IMG/VR virus record: IMGVR_UViG_3300049005_000023
Location: 1-55,510 of that record
From: a virus
DNA: 55,510 nucleotides
Reading direction: 5' to 3' (one strand)
Shown piece by piece: positions 14,463-23,900 of this stretch. Positions within the stretch are counted from its first letter, which is position 1. Each line of letters starts with the position of its first letter. The notes under the pieces are model-generated. The model worked only from the letters and a program-made list of their open reading frames with translations, searched no databases and had not been told where the DNA came from. The translations under genes and the position numbers were made by a program.

Positions 14463-15502
14463 GAACCGTCTCCTTCATGCGGAGCCGGCGACATGGTGCC
14501 GTCGGCATTCAGGAACGTCTGGAGCTGCGCGGCCGACGGCCTGGCCGCCAGGTCGCTCACGCTGGAGTCCAACGCAGTGGCGAGCTCCCGGGATTGCGCG
14601 GTCATGCCCTGCGCGTCCAGAGCTTGCGGGGTCAGGTCGTTGCTGTCGAGTGCGGCAACCGCATTCTCAACTCGATCCAGCTGGAGCTTGATGGCCTGGA
14701 TCATCTTCAGCAGCGCCGTACCGGTGCCGTGCGGGTCAACCCAGAACCGGACGGCGTACTCTTCCTCTTCGGCCTGCATCATCGCGCGCAGCTGTGCTTC
14801 GGTCCAGGGCATGTCGTCTACCTCTTGTGTCGGGGGTTTGCTGGTGGTGGGGGCCGCGAGTTTTCCCGTGGCAACGTAGGTGCCGGTCGCCTTTGCGCCG
14901 GCCGCCAGAACAGCGCGTACGTCCTTGCGGAACTGGTACATCCGCACGCCGTAGGGGTCGTCCTTGCGCCGGGTGTGCTCGCGGTGAGCGAGATTGGACA
15001 ACGCTGACCACCCGAGCAGGTCACACATCGCCGCTGCCCAGAGCACTGCGCCGCGGTACTGCGCAGCAGTCGGCGGGACCGTGCCGGAGTAGATCCACTC
15101 GTTGCCGAGGTAGATCGCATTGCCGTTGATCCCGTCCGGGCCGGGCTTGAGTTCGACGGCGTAGCCGTTGTAGTTCTCGTTCTCAATCGCCGTGGCAGTG
15201 GCGCTCGAGCCTGAGCCCGCATGGTTGGCCCGGCCGGTTGCACCGATGTGAATGGTTCCGCCGGAGTCGGTGGCGACGTTGCACAGCGGTCCGGGAATAC
15301 CTTCGGCAGGGCGGCCGGTGACGAACAGAAAGTACAGGTACGACGCGGAGGCAGACCCGCCACCGGTGTGGTGGTGCGTCAGGCCGTGAGGCTCGACACC
15401 GCCTGGACGGCCGCGAGTAGCAGCTCCGTTGTAGACGATGAAGCGCACGTGCCATTCCGCCAGTTTGGCGGTAATCTGCGCGAGGGTAGGCGCCTTGGCC
15501 AT
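14459..15502 (-). CDS. Endolysin: N-acetylmuramoyl-L-alanine amidase
   Basis: A 347-aa lysin. The N-terminal domain is a zinc amidase of the PGRP/Amidase_2 type: THHHTGG (His 43-45), a conserved ENENYN/AVELKPG core and a C-terminal HREHTRRKDDPYG containing the second His ligand. It would cut the bond between muramic acid and the stem peptide. Residues 215-347 form a separate helical domain with a proline/threonine linker (APTTSKPPTQEVDD), perhaps for cell-wall binding. The ATG at 15502 follows GAAGGGAAG. A degenerate CTATAG element lies just upstream. Confidence 0.9.
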   Translation of the reverse strand: MAKAPTLAQITAKLAEWHVRFIVYNGAATRGRPGGVEPHGLTHHHTGGGSASASYLYFLFVTGRPAEGIPGPLCNVATDSGGTIHIGATGRANHAGSGSSATATAIENENYNGYAVELKPGPDGINGNAIYLGNEWIYSGTVPPTAAQYRGAVLWAAAMCDLLGWSALSNLAHREHTRRKDDPYGVRMYQFRKDVRAVLAAGAKATGTYVATGKLAAPTTSKPPTQEVDDMPWTEAQLRAMMQAEEEEYAVRFWVDPHGTGTALLKMIQAIKLQLDRVENAVAALDSNDLTPQALDAQGMTAQSRELATALDSSVSDLAARPSAAQLQTFLNADGTMSPAPHEGDGS

Positions 15503-15524
15503 TGTCCAGACTTCCCTTCTACGG

Positions 15525-15541
15525 CTACAGAGAAATCATAG
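15525..15541 (-). promoter_or_regulatory. Degenerate CTATAG-type dyad upstream of endolysin (site E)
   Basis: On the plus strand CTACAG (15525-15530), AGAAA, TCATAG (15536-15541); read on the minus strand CTATGA, TTTCT, CTGTAG. It fills the 39-bp gap between the collagen-like gene and the lysin ATG. No clear -35 is present, so an operator role is more likely than a strong promoter. Confidence 0.5.
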
Positions 15542-16303
15542 CTAGGGAAGCTTGACCTTGCAGGGACCCTTCGCGTAGCCCTTTGAGCCGTCTGTGTAGG
15601 TGATCTCCCAGCGGCTGCCGTCCGGCGGGTCGAAGTCCACGCACTCAGTGCTGCTGATGCCTATCCCGGTCGGCCCCTGCACACCCATCTCGCCCTGAGC
15701 ACCCTGCTGCCCTGGAGGGCCAGTCTCGCCAGCTGGTCCAGCTTTGCCTTCGGGGCCCTGCGGTCCGGCCGGTCCGTCTTTCCCGTCCTTGCCCGCAGGC
15801 CCCGCCGGTCCTTGGGGCCCCGTCGCGCCGGTCGCTCCGACGCACGCCGTACTGAGCAACGAGCAACCTGGCGGTGGACCTTGCTTGCCGACGGCTCCCG
15901 GCGGTCCAGCAGGCCCGACAGGTCCCTGCGGTCCGGGAGCACCGGTCGGGCCGGGCGGACCCGAAGGGCCTTGTGACCCTGCCGCGCCTACCGCCCCCGC
16001 CAGTCCGATCGGGCCGCGGCTGCCTTGCTTGACGATGACGGACGGCTCGGCCGCCACCGGGGTGATGCATCCCCGCGACGTCGCCGGCTTGCCTTTGCAG
16101 GCAGTGAACTGGTCCTTCTGCTGTGTCAGGCTTCCCGACAGCGCGTTGATAGCCCGCGTCTGCGCGCTGATGACCAGCAATGCGACGAGTAGCGCAGCGG
16201 TCAGTACGGCGTACCCCAGCGCCGCCGTCACCCACTGCACTCCTGCGCGCCGGGTCTGGGTATCCGCCCGAGTCGGCGGCGGAACCGGAAGCTGTTCAGT
16301 CAT
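15542..16303 (-). CDS. Membrane-anchored collagen-like protein
   Basis: A 253-aa protein: short Pro-rich cytoplasmic N-terminus, one membrane helix at about 26-46 ([21 protein letters not shown]), a short helical neck with two Cys (69, 79), then about 120 residues of Gly-X-Y collagen repeats (about 95-215, many GPP, GPQ, GPA triplets) broken near 145-156 by [12 protein letters not shown], and a small C-terminal Cys-containing domain (EC...GPC). The topology predicts an extracytoplasmic trimeric stalk with a head. It lies in the lysis cluster, directly upstream of the endolysin, so a spanin-like or envelope role at lysis is possible; a fibre role is the alternative, though the membrane helix argues against it. 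Confidence 0.8.
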   Translation of the reverse strand: MTEQLPVPPPTRADTQTRRAGVQWVTAALGYAVLTAALLVALLVISAQTRAINALSGSLTQQKDQFTACKGKPATSRGCITPVAAEPSVIVKQGSRGPIGLAGAVGAAGSQGPSGPPGPTGAPGPQGPVGPAGPPGAVGKQGPPPGCSLLSTACVGATGATGPQGPAGPAGKDGKDGPAGPQGPEGKAGPAGETGPPGQQGAQGEMGVQGPTGIGISSTECVDFDPPDGSRWEITYTDGSKGYAKGPCKVKLP

Positions 16304-16655
16304 CGCTGGTCACCTGCTTGAGAGCCTTCCCCCGTGGTGGTAGTGGAGTGTAAACGGGGGCCGGCGGGATGGGCGGTAGATTCTCCGCGCCCCAGGTCAG
16401 CCTTACATGATGAGCAAGGTCAGCGTAGTTGCTGCGGTAGTACTCCGCCAGTACCACCTGATAGTCCAGCTGATGGCTGATGCGTGTCGCCCGGTCGTCG
16501 GCCTCGTCGCGGTACTGCTCAAGCTTCTGGATGGCACGTGCTTCGGTGCGGACGACACCGGTGCGAATCAAGCCGAGCCCGCGGAACAAGGCCCACAGGA
16601 AGGCCGCCCCGCCCCCAGTCAGTACAACGGCCAGAATCCCGTTGATCGTAGTCAC
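16296..16655 (-). CDS. Membrane protein with one helix and coiled coil (lysis region)
   Basis: A 119-aa protein with an N-terminal membrane helix (residues 5-25, [19 protein letters not shown]), then a long charged helix ([30 protein letters not shown]) and a Pro-rich tail. N-terminal anchor plus coiled coil is the layout of an i-spanin-like protein or of holin accessory factors. The GTG start overlaps the stop of the upstream membrane gene (GTGA) and its end overlaps the collagen-like gene, so the four lysis-region genes are translationally linked. Confidence 0.7.
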   Translation of the reverse strand: MTTINGILAVVLTGGGAAFLWALFRGLGLIRTGVVRTEARAIQKLEQYRDEADDRATRISHQLDYQVVLAEYYRSNYADLAHHVRLTWGAENLPPIPPAPVYTPLPPRGKALKQVTSDD

Positions 16656-17068
16656 GAGCGGCCCTTTGCCGCTCGGCGCATACTCCTGACCAGCCCCAGC
16701 AGATCAAGCCCGCGCGACGCCAGCACGATAAAGATAAAGGTGAGGAAAGCGGCAAAGGCCAAGGTCCCAGAATTGAACGCAGCGACCAGCACTACGACGA
16801 AAGCCAGGACACCGGCCAGCGTCAACGGCATCCCCATGAACTCGGCGATATAGCGATCGCGTATCGAGCCGTACACAGCCAGTAGGCATCCGACCAGCAT
16901 CATCCCGTTCCAGAAGAAGCGGAGCTGCCCGGGAACATCCCGGAATGACCGGGTGGGGTCGGCCAGGATGATGGTGTTTCCGACGGCCAGGGCGGTGTAC
17001 GCGGCTGCCCGCAGGGGCCTGCGCCGACGGTGGGAGTCGAGCACTTCCCGCACCTCCCCAGTAGTCAC
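16652..17068 (-). CDS. Polytopic membrane protein, possible second holin
   Basis: A 138-aa protein with about four hydrophobic segments (RAAAYTALAVGNTIILA, GMMLVGCLLAVYGSI, LTLAGVLAFVVVLVAAF, TLAFAAFLTFIFIVLASRGL) and a basic C-terminus ([11 protein letters not shown]). It is first in the lysis block after the minor tail genes. Actinophages often carry several such membrane proteins near the lysin; which one forms the lethal hole cannot be told from sequence. The 63-bp gap upstream contains ACGGGTTACTG, which echoes one half of the site F element. Confidence 0.7.
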   Translation of the reverse strand: MTTGEVREVLDSHRRRRPLRAAAYTALAVGNTIILADPTRSFRDVPGQLRFFWNGMMLVGCLLAVYGSIRDRYIAEFMGMPLTLAGVLAFVVVLVAAFNSGTLAFAAFLTFIFIVLASRGLDLLGLVRSMRRAAKGRS

Positions 17069-17131
17069 GCTTGCCCCTAACGGGTTACTGTCTGACGGTT
17101 TCAGTGTTTCACGCTGAGGCGGGTCTACTGG

Positions 17132-17989
17132 TCACAGCGTGTACTCCGACGTCATATCCACTTTTAGGTATGACCCTTCTTCGACTCTGGTAGACACAGC
17201 TTGCGGACTGTTCTGCGCCCATCCAACCGAGCACAGCCCGCTAGTGGCTCCCATCTTCACGGTGCCCTTCAGCATGACCGCGTCCGGCCTATCGAACAGA
17301 CCTAAGGTGCTGGATCCTTCGATACCGTACGCGATCGGGTTGGTCTCGTTCGAGTATGCTCGCCAGTTCGCGCTTGCACCGGTCGAGTCCGATCCGGTAC
17401 CCGTGGCTATCGACAGCGACGTACGCGGGCCGCCGCCGGACCAGGTCGCTCCCGAAGGAAGAATCCAGTCGAGCACGAAGTCAATCGTGTTGGTAGGGGA
17501 ACTCTGCGCCACTATCAGGCACAAATCAAAGATATAGGTGCGACCAGCTTGCCCGTAAAACTTCAAATAGGCATCTGCACCTACCGTCGGGCCGCTGTTC
17601 GCGATCGTCTGATCAGCCTGCGTCCGTAGCCGCCACGTTTGTCCGTACGTTGGCGTGCCCGAGTCTTTCGGCAGCATCCCGATCAGGGTGTACTCCGTCG
17701 TACCGTCGCCGCCTGTCTGAAGGAACATGCCCGGCGCCTCGACGGCCGGAAGCACCTCGCCGAGCGCCGCAATGCCAGGGATGGGGGTCAGCAGGTCGCC
17801 GATCAGCGCAGTGACGGTCCACGTCGACGGGTCGAACGCGGTGACGTACCCCAACCGGGTCTTGCTGTACGGCGTACCTCCCGGCGAGGCCTGACGGCTG
17901 AGGGTGTCGGCCAGGCGGTTGGTTGCGCGTGACGCCTCGAGGCTGCGCAGCACATCCTGCGGGTGAACAACCCGGATCTCGCCAGTCAT
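17132..17989 (-). CDS. Minor tail protein (285 aa)
   Basis: ATG 17989 overlaps the preceding stop (ATGA). The first ~50 residues are helical (HPQDVLRSLEASRATNRLADTLSRQ), followed by a small beta domain that could be an OB-like fold (TRLGYVTAFDPSTWTVTALIGD) and then a long beta-sandwich region (YLKFYGQAGRTYIFDLCLIV..., DFVLDWILPSGATW) typical of carbohydrate-binding or tail-tip modules. By position it follows the DUF5047-like protein in the tail-tip assembly series. Confidence 0.75.
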   Translation of the reverse strand: MTGEIRVVHPQDVLRSLEASRATNRLADTLSRQASPGGTPYSKTRLGYVTAFDPSTWTVTALIGDLLTPIPGIAALGEVLPAVEAPGMFLQTGGDGTTEYTLIGMLPKDSGTPTYGQTWRLRTQADQTIANSGPTVGADAYLKFYGQAGRTYIFDLCLIVAQSSPTNTIDFVLDWILPSGATWSGGGPRTSLSIATGTGSDSTGASANWRAYSNETNPIAYGIEGSSTLGLFDRPDAVMLKGTVKMGATSGLCSVGWAQNSPQAVSTRVEEGSYLKVDMTSEYTL

Positions 17990-19221
17990 AGCAGCGTCCC
18001 GCTCACCTGGAGGCTGGACCGGCGTTCTTTGCACCGGATTGTCATCGGCGAAGCAGCCGACAAGGGGACCACCATCGAGTCCAGTACGACAGTGGAGTTC
18101 TCCTTGGACAGCGGCCGGACTAGGCGCACCACATCGCCTGGCTCGTGTGCCGGATTCGGGATGACGGCGAAGTCCGAACTCTCGGTGCCGCCCATCACCT
18201 TCAGCAACTCGCTGGCAGCCATTGCGCCTCCTCCGGTGTAGTCGGTCACCAGCGGGCTTGACTTGAAGTACGGCACCTTCCCGTACGGGCCAAGTGCGTA
18301 CGTCGGACTGTCGGGGTCGTCGTCCCACAGCTCGATGCGTATCTGCGCCGGCAGCGTGTTGCTCTCCGACGTCAGCACGATGCCGTTGTAGCCGGGGTCA
18401 TCGCTCATCCCGCGGTTCACGTTCAGCAGTACGGCGTTCGGATTGGTAGTTCCGTCGTCGTACACCCACACCACCGGATCGGACTGCGGGTCCGGCTCAT
18501 CCCGAACAGTCAGCAGACCGTACCGGTCGATGAACACCTCGCAGCCAATAGCGGAGGCCCAGTCAGTGACGGTCTGCCAGGGATCGGACTCAGCATCCAC
18601 GACTATCTGCGGGGTCGTCTGCGTGACGGTGTGCGGGTTGGCCTGCAGTCCAGGAAGGCGGTCCTGGCAGAACGCGATAATGGCGGCGCCGTAGTTAGTG
18701 CCTGCGGCAACAATCCACGGGACGGTCGTCTTGTTCTTGCTGATGTACTTCGAGTCGTCGTAGCCGGTGATGCTCAGCGTCGGCGTGCCGTCGTCAGAAA
18801 CGTCCACCGTGGACAGGCGAAACACCCCGAGCTCGAACGGATAAAGGTTGTCCCCGTACAGCGGATGCACGTAGCCCGGAACCTCGATGCGGTACCACAG
18901 CCGTATCTTGTTGCCGTACGGAGCGAACGCATCGGTGTCGTCGTCTGGAATCAAGGTCTCAGCCAGCTGCTCGAGCAGCTGCGGGTCCGTGACGGTCCCG
19001 GCCGCCCCGAATGCCGTCAGCTTCAGACTGCACGACCGCCGTACCGCCGCGGTCCGGTCCAAGGTCACGTCCCCGTCCTCGATCCCGAACTGCTGCGACA
19101 GCACGTTTCCGCTGCTGTCCTCGAGCTGGTTGGCGATGTGCATCCGGTGATCCCGGCCAAGGATGGCGTCGAACGTGATCGGGTTTCCGTTCAGATCCAC
19201 TCCGGTAGGAAGCGACTGCAT
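17986..19221 (-). CDS. Minor tail protein, DUF5047-like (411 aa)
   Basis: ATG 19221 shares its first base with the upstream stop; a longer frame exists but lies inside the neighbour. The sequence (GNPITFDAILGRDHRMHIANQLED..., FELGVFRLSTVDVSDDGTPTLSITGYDDSKYI, DDPGYNGIVLTSES) resembles the actinophage tail-hub proteins annotated as DUF5047 or minor tail protein, which sit between the Dit-like protein and the fibres. It would form part of the ring at the tail tip. Family recall is from memory; a profile search would confirm it. Confidence 0.75.
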   Translation of the reverse strand: MQSLPTGVDLNGNPITFDAILGRDHRMHIANQLEDSSGNVLSQQFGIEDGDVTLDRTAAVRRSCSLKLTAFGAAGTVTDPQLLEQLAETLIPDDDTDAFAPYGNKIRLWYRIEVPGYVHPLYGDNLYPFELGVFRLSTVDVSDDGTPTLSITGYDDSKYISKNKTTVPWIVAAGTNYGAAIIAFCQDRLPGLQANPHTVTQTTPQIVVDAESDPWQTVTDWASAIGCEVFIDRYGLLTVRDEPDPQSDPVVWVYDDGTTNPNAVLLNVNRGMSDDPGYNGIVLTSESNTLPAQIRIELWDDDPDSPTYALGPYGKVPYFKSSPLVTDYTGGGAMAASELLKVMGGTESSDFAVIPNPAHEPGDVVRLVRPLSKENSTVVLDSMVVPLSAASPMTIRCKERRSSLQVSGTLL

Positions 19222-20906
19222 CAGAACGCCCCGAGGTTCTGCCCGGCCGGCGCGGCGACCGCCACCAGGTCGAACGTCCAGATCTGCGTACGCTTCGTAT
19301 CTGTCTTGCGGTCGGACTGCCGCAGCAGCCGCTTCTGGATGGACGGCCCGATGCGCACCCAATACAGCAAACCGGCCATGTCCGTTTGCAGCATCAGTGG
19401 GGACTGGTTGACCCGAAGCAGGTCCAGCGCCGTCTCGGTGGCCTTGTCCTTGACCACCACCTCAACGCTCCACCTCTTGGCCAGGATGGCGTCGGACACC
19501 ACTACGGTGAACGGCTGCCCGATCGGCCGGAACTGCCCCTGCACCTCGTCTTGTGTGGCGGTGAAGTCGCCGTTGATCTTGGCCACCAACTCGGTGCCGT
19601 TCTGGAACGGATCCCTCAGCACGAAGGCGTCGTACGCCGCCGTGATGGTAGAGCTCGTCACCCATGCGCTTCCCGAGGTGTAGCCGGTAGCAGTGGCGTA
19701 CAGCAGCGTCTTCGCACGATAGACCCGGCCCTGACCTTGGTAGGCCAACGTGTCATAGAAGGTCGCACTGCCCGATGAGGCGGCAATCTCCGCAGTGCCG
19801 TTGGGCAGCGTGGTCCAGTCGGCCTCGTTGGTAGATGTCGAGTCCCGCGCCTGGACGATCAGACGTCGCCCGTCCCACGCCCCCAACGTCTGCGTCGGGT
19901 AGGCCACTACCACCTGTCCACGGTAGTTCGGGGAGTTCTGCCAGGTAGGCGTCACGGACGTAGGCACAGTCGGGGTGGTGAGGCTCTCGGTGAAGTCCAA
20001 GATACCGATGTTGGTTGGGTGGAACAGGCGCTCACCGGCGTGCAGGGCGGACACCTCTACGTAGTACGTGTACGCCACGCCGTTGACCACGTCCGCGGTC
20101 GTGGTGACGTTGTTGTCCCCGCTGGCCGTCCAGCCGTCGGGCTTCGCGGTGGTCGCGGTACTCCACACTGGTGTCTTGGTAGCCGCGTCGGTCCCCACGA
20201 AAGATGCCTTGAATGGGTTGGCCGCTGCCGCCTCAAACGCCGTCCGGCCGCCGGAGAACAACGCGACGTCAGCCTGCCGCCACAGTGCAACCCGGTACTC
20301 GTACTGCACAAAGCTGTCGGTGCTGTTGAAGTTCCACTGCACGCCGGGCTTGGTAGTCAGCGTGTTCGCTGAGGCAGGAAACAGTGCCAGGCCAACCGCA
20401 GTCGGAGAGTCGACGTACTGCACCTGGACCGATACCCGGTACAACCGATGGTCCTCCGCTAGTGCGCTGCCCGGGTACTGCAGCACGGTCACGAAGAAGT
20501 TGTTCACCACAGCCTGGGACTTCGACTGTGGCACCGCTCCTGCGGTGGTCAGTACGACGTCCTGGATGGCCGAGGTGGGAATGAAGGTCCGGCCCGGCGA
20601 TTGGTATGTGACCCCGCTGGTGCTGCCCGGCTGCTGTCCTACCGATCCGGTCAGCTTGGCGCTACCGGAAGCCTGCGAGCAGCGGATCTTCGGGTAGGAG
20701 TACTTGATTGCGGCGCCGGCTGGCAGCGACGTGTTGGCGAAAGTCCACGATGCCCGGGTGTTCGCCGAGCCGGGCGAGGAGTCGGTGATGTAGGTCGCGT
20801 CGCTGTTGTCGTTGACCGCCGTGGTCAGCGTGCCACCGGTGGCCACCCAACCAAACGTCAGGGAGGCTACGTTGGCGTCCGGCAGCACCTCCTGTACTCC
20901 GCCCAT
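19221..20906 (-). CDS. Minor tail protein following the tape measure (561 aa)
   Basis: The first gene after the tape measure, with a TGATG overlap. The N-terminal ~400 residues are beta-rich with fibronectin-type features (TPTVPTSVTPTWQNSPNYRGQVVVAY), and the C-terminal ~150 (FVLRDPFQNGTELVAKINGDF... FTVVVSDAILAKRWSVEVVVKDKATETALDLL) resemble the distal-tail (Dit-like) region seen at this position in siphophages. It probably starts the baseplate or tip, contacting the tail tube. No enzyme motif is seen. Confidence 0.75.
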   Translation of the reverse strand: MGGVQEVLPDANVASLTFGWVATGGTLTTAVNDNSDATYITDSSPGSANTRASWTFANTSLPAGAAIKYSYPKIRCSQASGSAKLTGSVGQQPGSTSGVTYQSPGRTFIPTSAIQDVVLTTAGAVPQSKSQAVVNNFFVTVLQYPGSALAEDHRLYRVSVQVQYVDSPTAVGLALFPASANTLTTKPGVQWNFNSTDSFVQYEYRVALWRQADVALFSGGRTAFEAAAANPFKASFVGTDAATKTPVWSTATTAKPDGWTASGDNNVTTTADVVNGVAYTYYVEVSALHAGERLFHPTNIGILDFTESLTTPTVPTSVTPTWQNSPNYRGQVVVAYPTQTLGAWDGRRLIVQARDSTSTNEADWTTLPNGTAEIAASSGSATFYDTLAYQGQGRVYRAKTLLYATATGYTSGSAWVTSSTITAAYDAFVLRDPFQNGTELVAKINGDFTATQDEVQGQFRPIGQPFTVVVSDAILAKRWSVEVVVKDKATETALDLLRVNQSPLMLQTDMAGLLYWVRIGPSIQKRLLRQSDRKTDTKRTQIWTFDLVAVAAPAGQNLGAF

Positions 20907-23900
20907 CAGCCTCTCCTTCCCTGGTTGAGTACGCGTACAAGCTGCGTCATGCCGTCCCCGACCGCGCGCCGCGCTGCGGCCTCGATCTGCTCAGCCGAAG
21001 CGCCCGGCCGAGTGACCGGGATGGAAACCGTCACGGCTCCCGGCGCGATGGTGACCGAGCCGTTGCCCGGCGCGTCAGCCCCGATGATCCGGCCGGTTTC
21101 CCGCCACAGCTGCAGCGCCCGGCGACGATGGTTGAGACCGTGCGAGATCAGCGACTCGCCTCCGGACTCCGGCTCTCCCCAGTAGTAGCCGGTGTCCGAG
21201 CCCGGAATGATTGTCCCGCTCGCGTGCCCGCTCGGCTGCTTACCTGCCTTCAGCAAAGACTGGTCCGAGCGAATAGTTCGCATAGCCGCCACCGGGATCT
21301 TGCTGAACACCGCGCCGTTGAACGACTGCAGCAGCCCGAGCACGTCCCCGACCGCCATCCCGGACGCCTGCGACAGCCCGATGACTCCGAGTTTGCCGCC
21401 GGACTTCTGGATGAGCGCGGCCAGCTTCATGGCGTCGGCCATCTGCGGGTTGTTGAAAGACTCCTGCTGACTGAGCAGGTTGTTCAGCTCGGTGAGCGTG
21501 CTCCCCGGAGACTTAACCGCCTGCGCAGCCAGACCAGCAGCCTGGTCGTAGCCCATGTCCTGGAACTTCTGCGCCAGATCCGCCCGGCCCATCTTGATCA
21601 AGGCCTGCAGGTTGGTCTGGAACTGAGCCCGGCCCTTCACGTCCGCCGCCGTGTCGTTGAAGAACTGCTTGAAGTTCATCTGCCGGATCTGGTCGGCCAT
21701 TCGCTGCATGTCCTTGACCGAGCCGTTGGCCAGCTTCTTGATCGCATCCTCGCCTTGCTCGCCCATTCCCTGGAGCGCAGTCACCACATCGGCTCCGACC
21801 TGGTTGGACAGGTTGCGCAGCGTGCGATTCCACTTCTCTTGGTACGACGCCGTTTGCTTCAGCGCCTCCATGTACTCCTTCAGCGAGATGGTCGGCTTCC
21901 GGTAGTAGTCATCCGCGGTATCGCTCGGAGACCGCGACTTGCGCGCGTAGAGTTCGGCGGTAGCCTGCGCCTGCGCCTCCTTTGAGGAGGCGAGGCTGCC
22001 GAAGGTGTCGCTGGCAGATCTGCCTGGCAGATAGATACCCGCGCCGTACCGCCCGGCCGACGTTGCGGCTAGGCGCTGCCGGTCCAGGAACTCCTCGTAC
22101 GCCTGGTACCGGCTGTTCTCGTAGTCCTGATACTTGGCAGCCTTGTCCGCGAGGTACTGACGGCTCTGCGCCGTCCGGGCGCCGCCCTTCGGGTCGTAGC
22201 GGAACGGCGGGTACTTGAACGGCGGATAGCGAAATCCGCCATCGGCCATCTTGACCAGCATCATCCCGAAGTCCTTGGCAACCTGCCCGAGAATCTGCAC
22301 TGACCGTCCGCGCTTCTCCGGCGCCATCGGGATGTACGCCTCGCCCTTCGTGGACGGCTCAGCCCACTGCACCAGGCCGTACGGACTCTTCGGCGACTGG
22401 ATCATCGCCTGCTGCGGCATCTTCCCGTCGTCGTAGGAGTTCCAGATACCTCCGTTGGCGTTGACCTTTACGCCGACACCGCTCGAGATGTGCGTCTCGA
22501 CAAGGTTTTTGTACGTGTTCTGCGTGGTGTTCACCGTGACCGATGCAGTAGCCGTCCGCCCGTCGATTTGGTCGAGCCGGTTCTCCACGCTGTTCAGCCG
22601 TGCCTGCGCGACCGACGTCTCCGCATCCATCTTGACAACAGGCTTCTTTTTGGCCGCCGCGGCAGCAGCAGCGGTAACACCCTTGATCTTGCTTGTCGTG
22701 CTCTCCGCGCCGCTCTCCTTGATCAGGGTCTGCACAAGCTCAGGCGTCAGGTTGTACTGCGACAGCAGCGCCTCCATCGCCTTCCGGGGGACACCAGCTG
22801 CGGCGCCTACGTCGATCAGGGACTTTCGGCTGCTGGCAAGCTTTGTCGTCAGCTCTTCCTGGCTGGCCCCTGCGTTGGCGTTAGCCACCAGCATGTCCTG
22901 CATGGACTTCACCTGGTCGATGATCGCCGACCTGTTGTCCCGGCCCTTCTGGGTGTTCTCCGAGAGCGTTGCCCCGTTGTCCTTCAGGGTGCCGCTGAGC
23001 TTGGCCAGCCCGTTCAGCCAGTCGATCTGCGCCTGATCAACGCCGATGGCCGCACCGGTCAGCCCGTCAAGCGCCGTCTTCAGCTTGTCCGCAGAAGTAG
23101 CCGCGTCACCCATCGCGGTGTCGGTGACCTTCATCGCCTCGGCAAGTTGCTGTGTCGGCTTGCCAGTCGCCGCAGCGGAGTCGCGGACGTGGTCCAGCGC
23201 GGAGTACACGTTAGTCAGCTGCTGGTCATCCCACGGTTTGCTCATGTCAACGCCGGCCGCTTGCAGCGCCGGACCAAGTTGGTCGAGCACCTGCTGCATC
23301 TGAGCCATCGCCGCGGTCTGAGCCTTGACGCCGTTGGCGCCCTGGACATCATTGATCCACTTCGCTGCGTCGGGCAACGGCTTGCCCATCGCCTTGAAAA
23401 GCTCGACCGTGTTGTATTGCAGCTGGCCGATCGAGAGCTGAGCGTCGTACGCCGCTTTCTGCACATCGCTGAGTGTGTCTTTCATGCCCAGCGTTTCGTA
23501 GTTCTTGCTGACCTGGACCAGCGTTGTGATGCCGATCTTGTGGTCCTTGCCGCCAAAACTGCTGATGCGGTTTTGGTAATCGGTGATGAAGTCTTCGGCC
23601 TTCTTCAACTGGTCCTGCAAGTCTTGGACGGATCCGCCCGCTTTCACCGCTTGGAGAGCCTTGGTCGTGCTTTGGGTGATATCTCGAGCTCGCTCCGTGG
23701 CTTTCGAGTAGGCAGACCACGCGGTTGCAGCGAGAGCTATGACCCCTCCGATAGCCAATGAGGGCGCCACCGCCATGAAGGCCCCCTTCATCGCTGCGCC
23801 GGTCGCCTTGGCCTTGTTTCCAAGCTTGGTAAGGCTGTCGGCGGTCCCCTCTATCCGCGGAGTAAACAGACCGGTGATGAAGTCGATCGTCGCGGCACCG

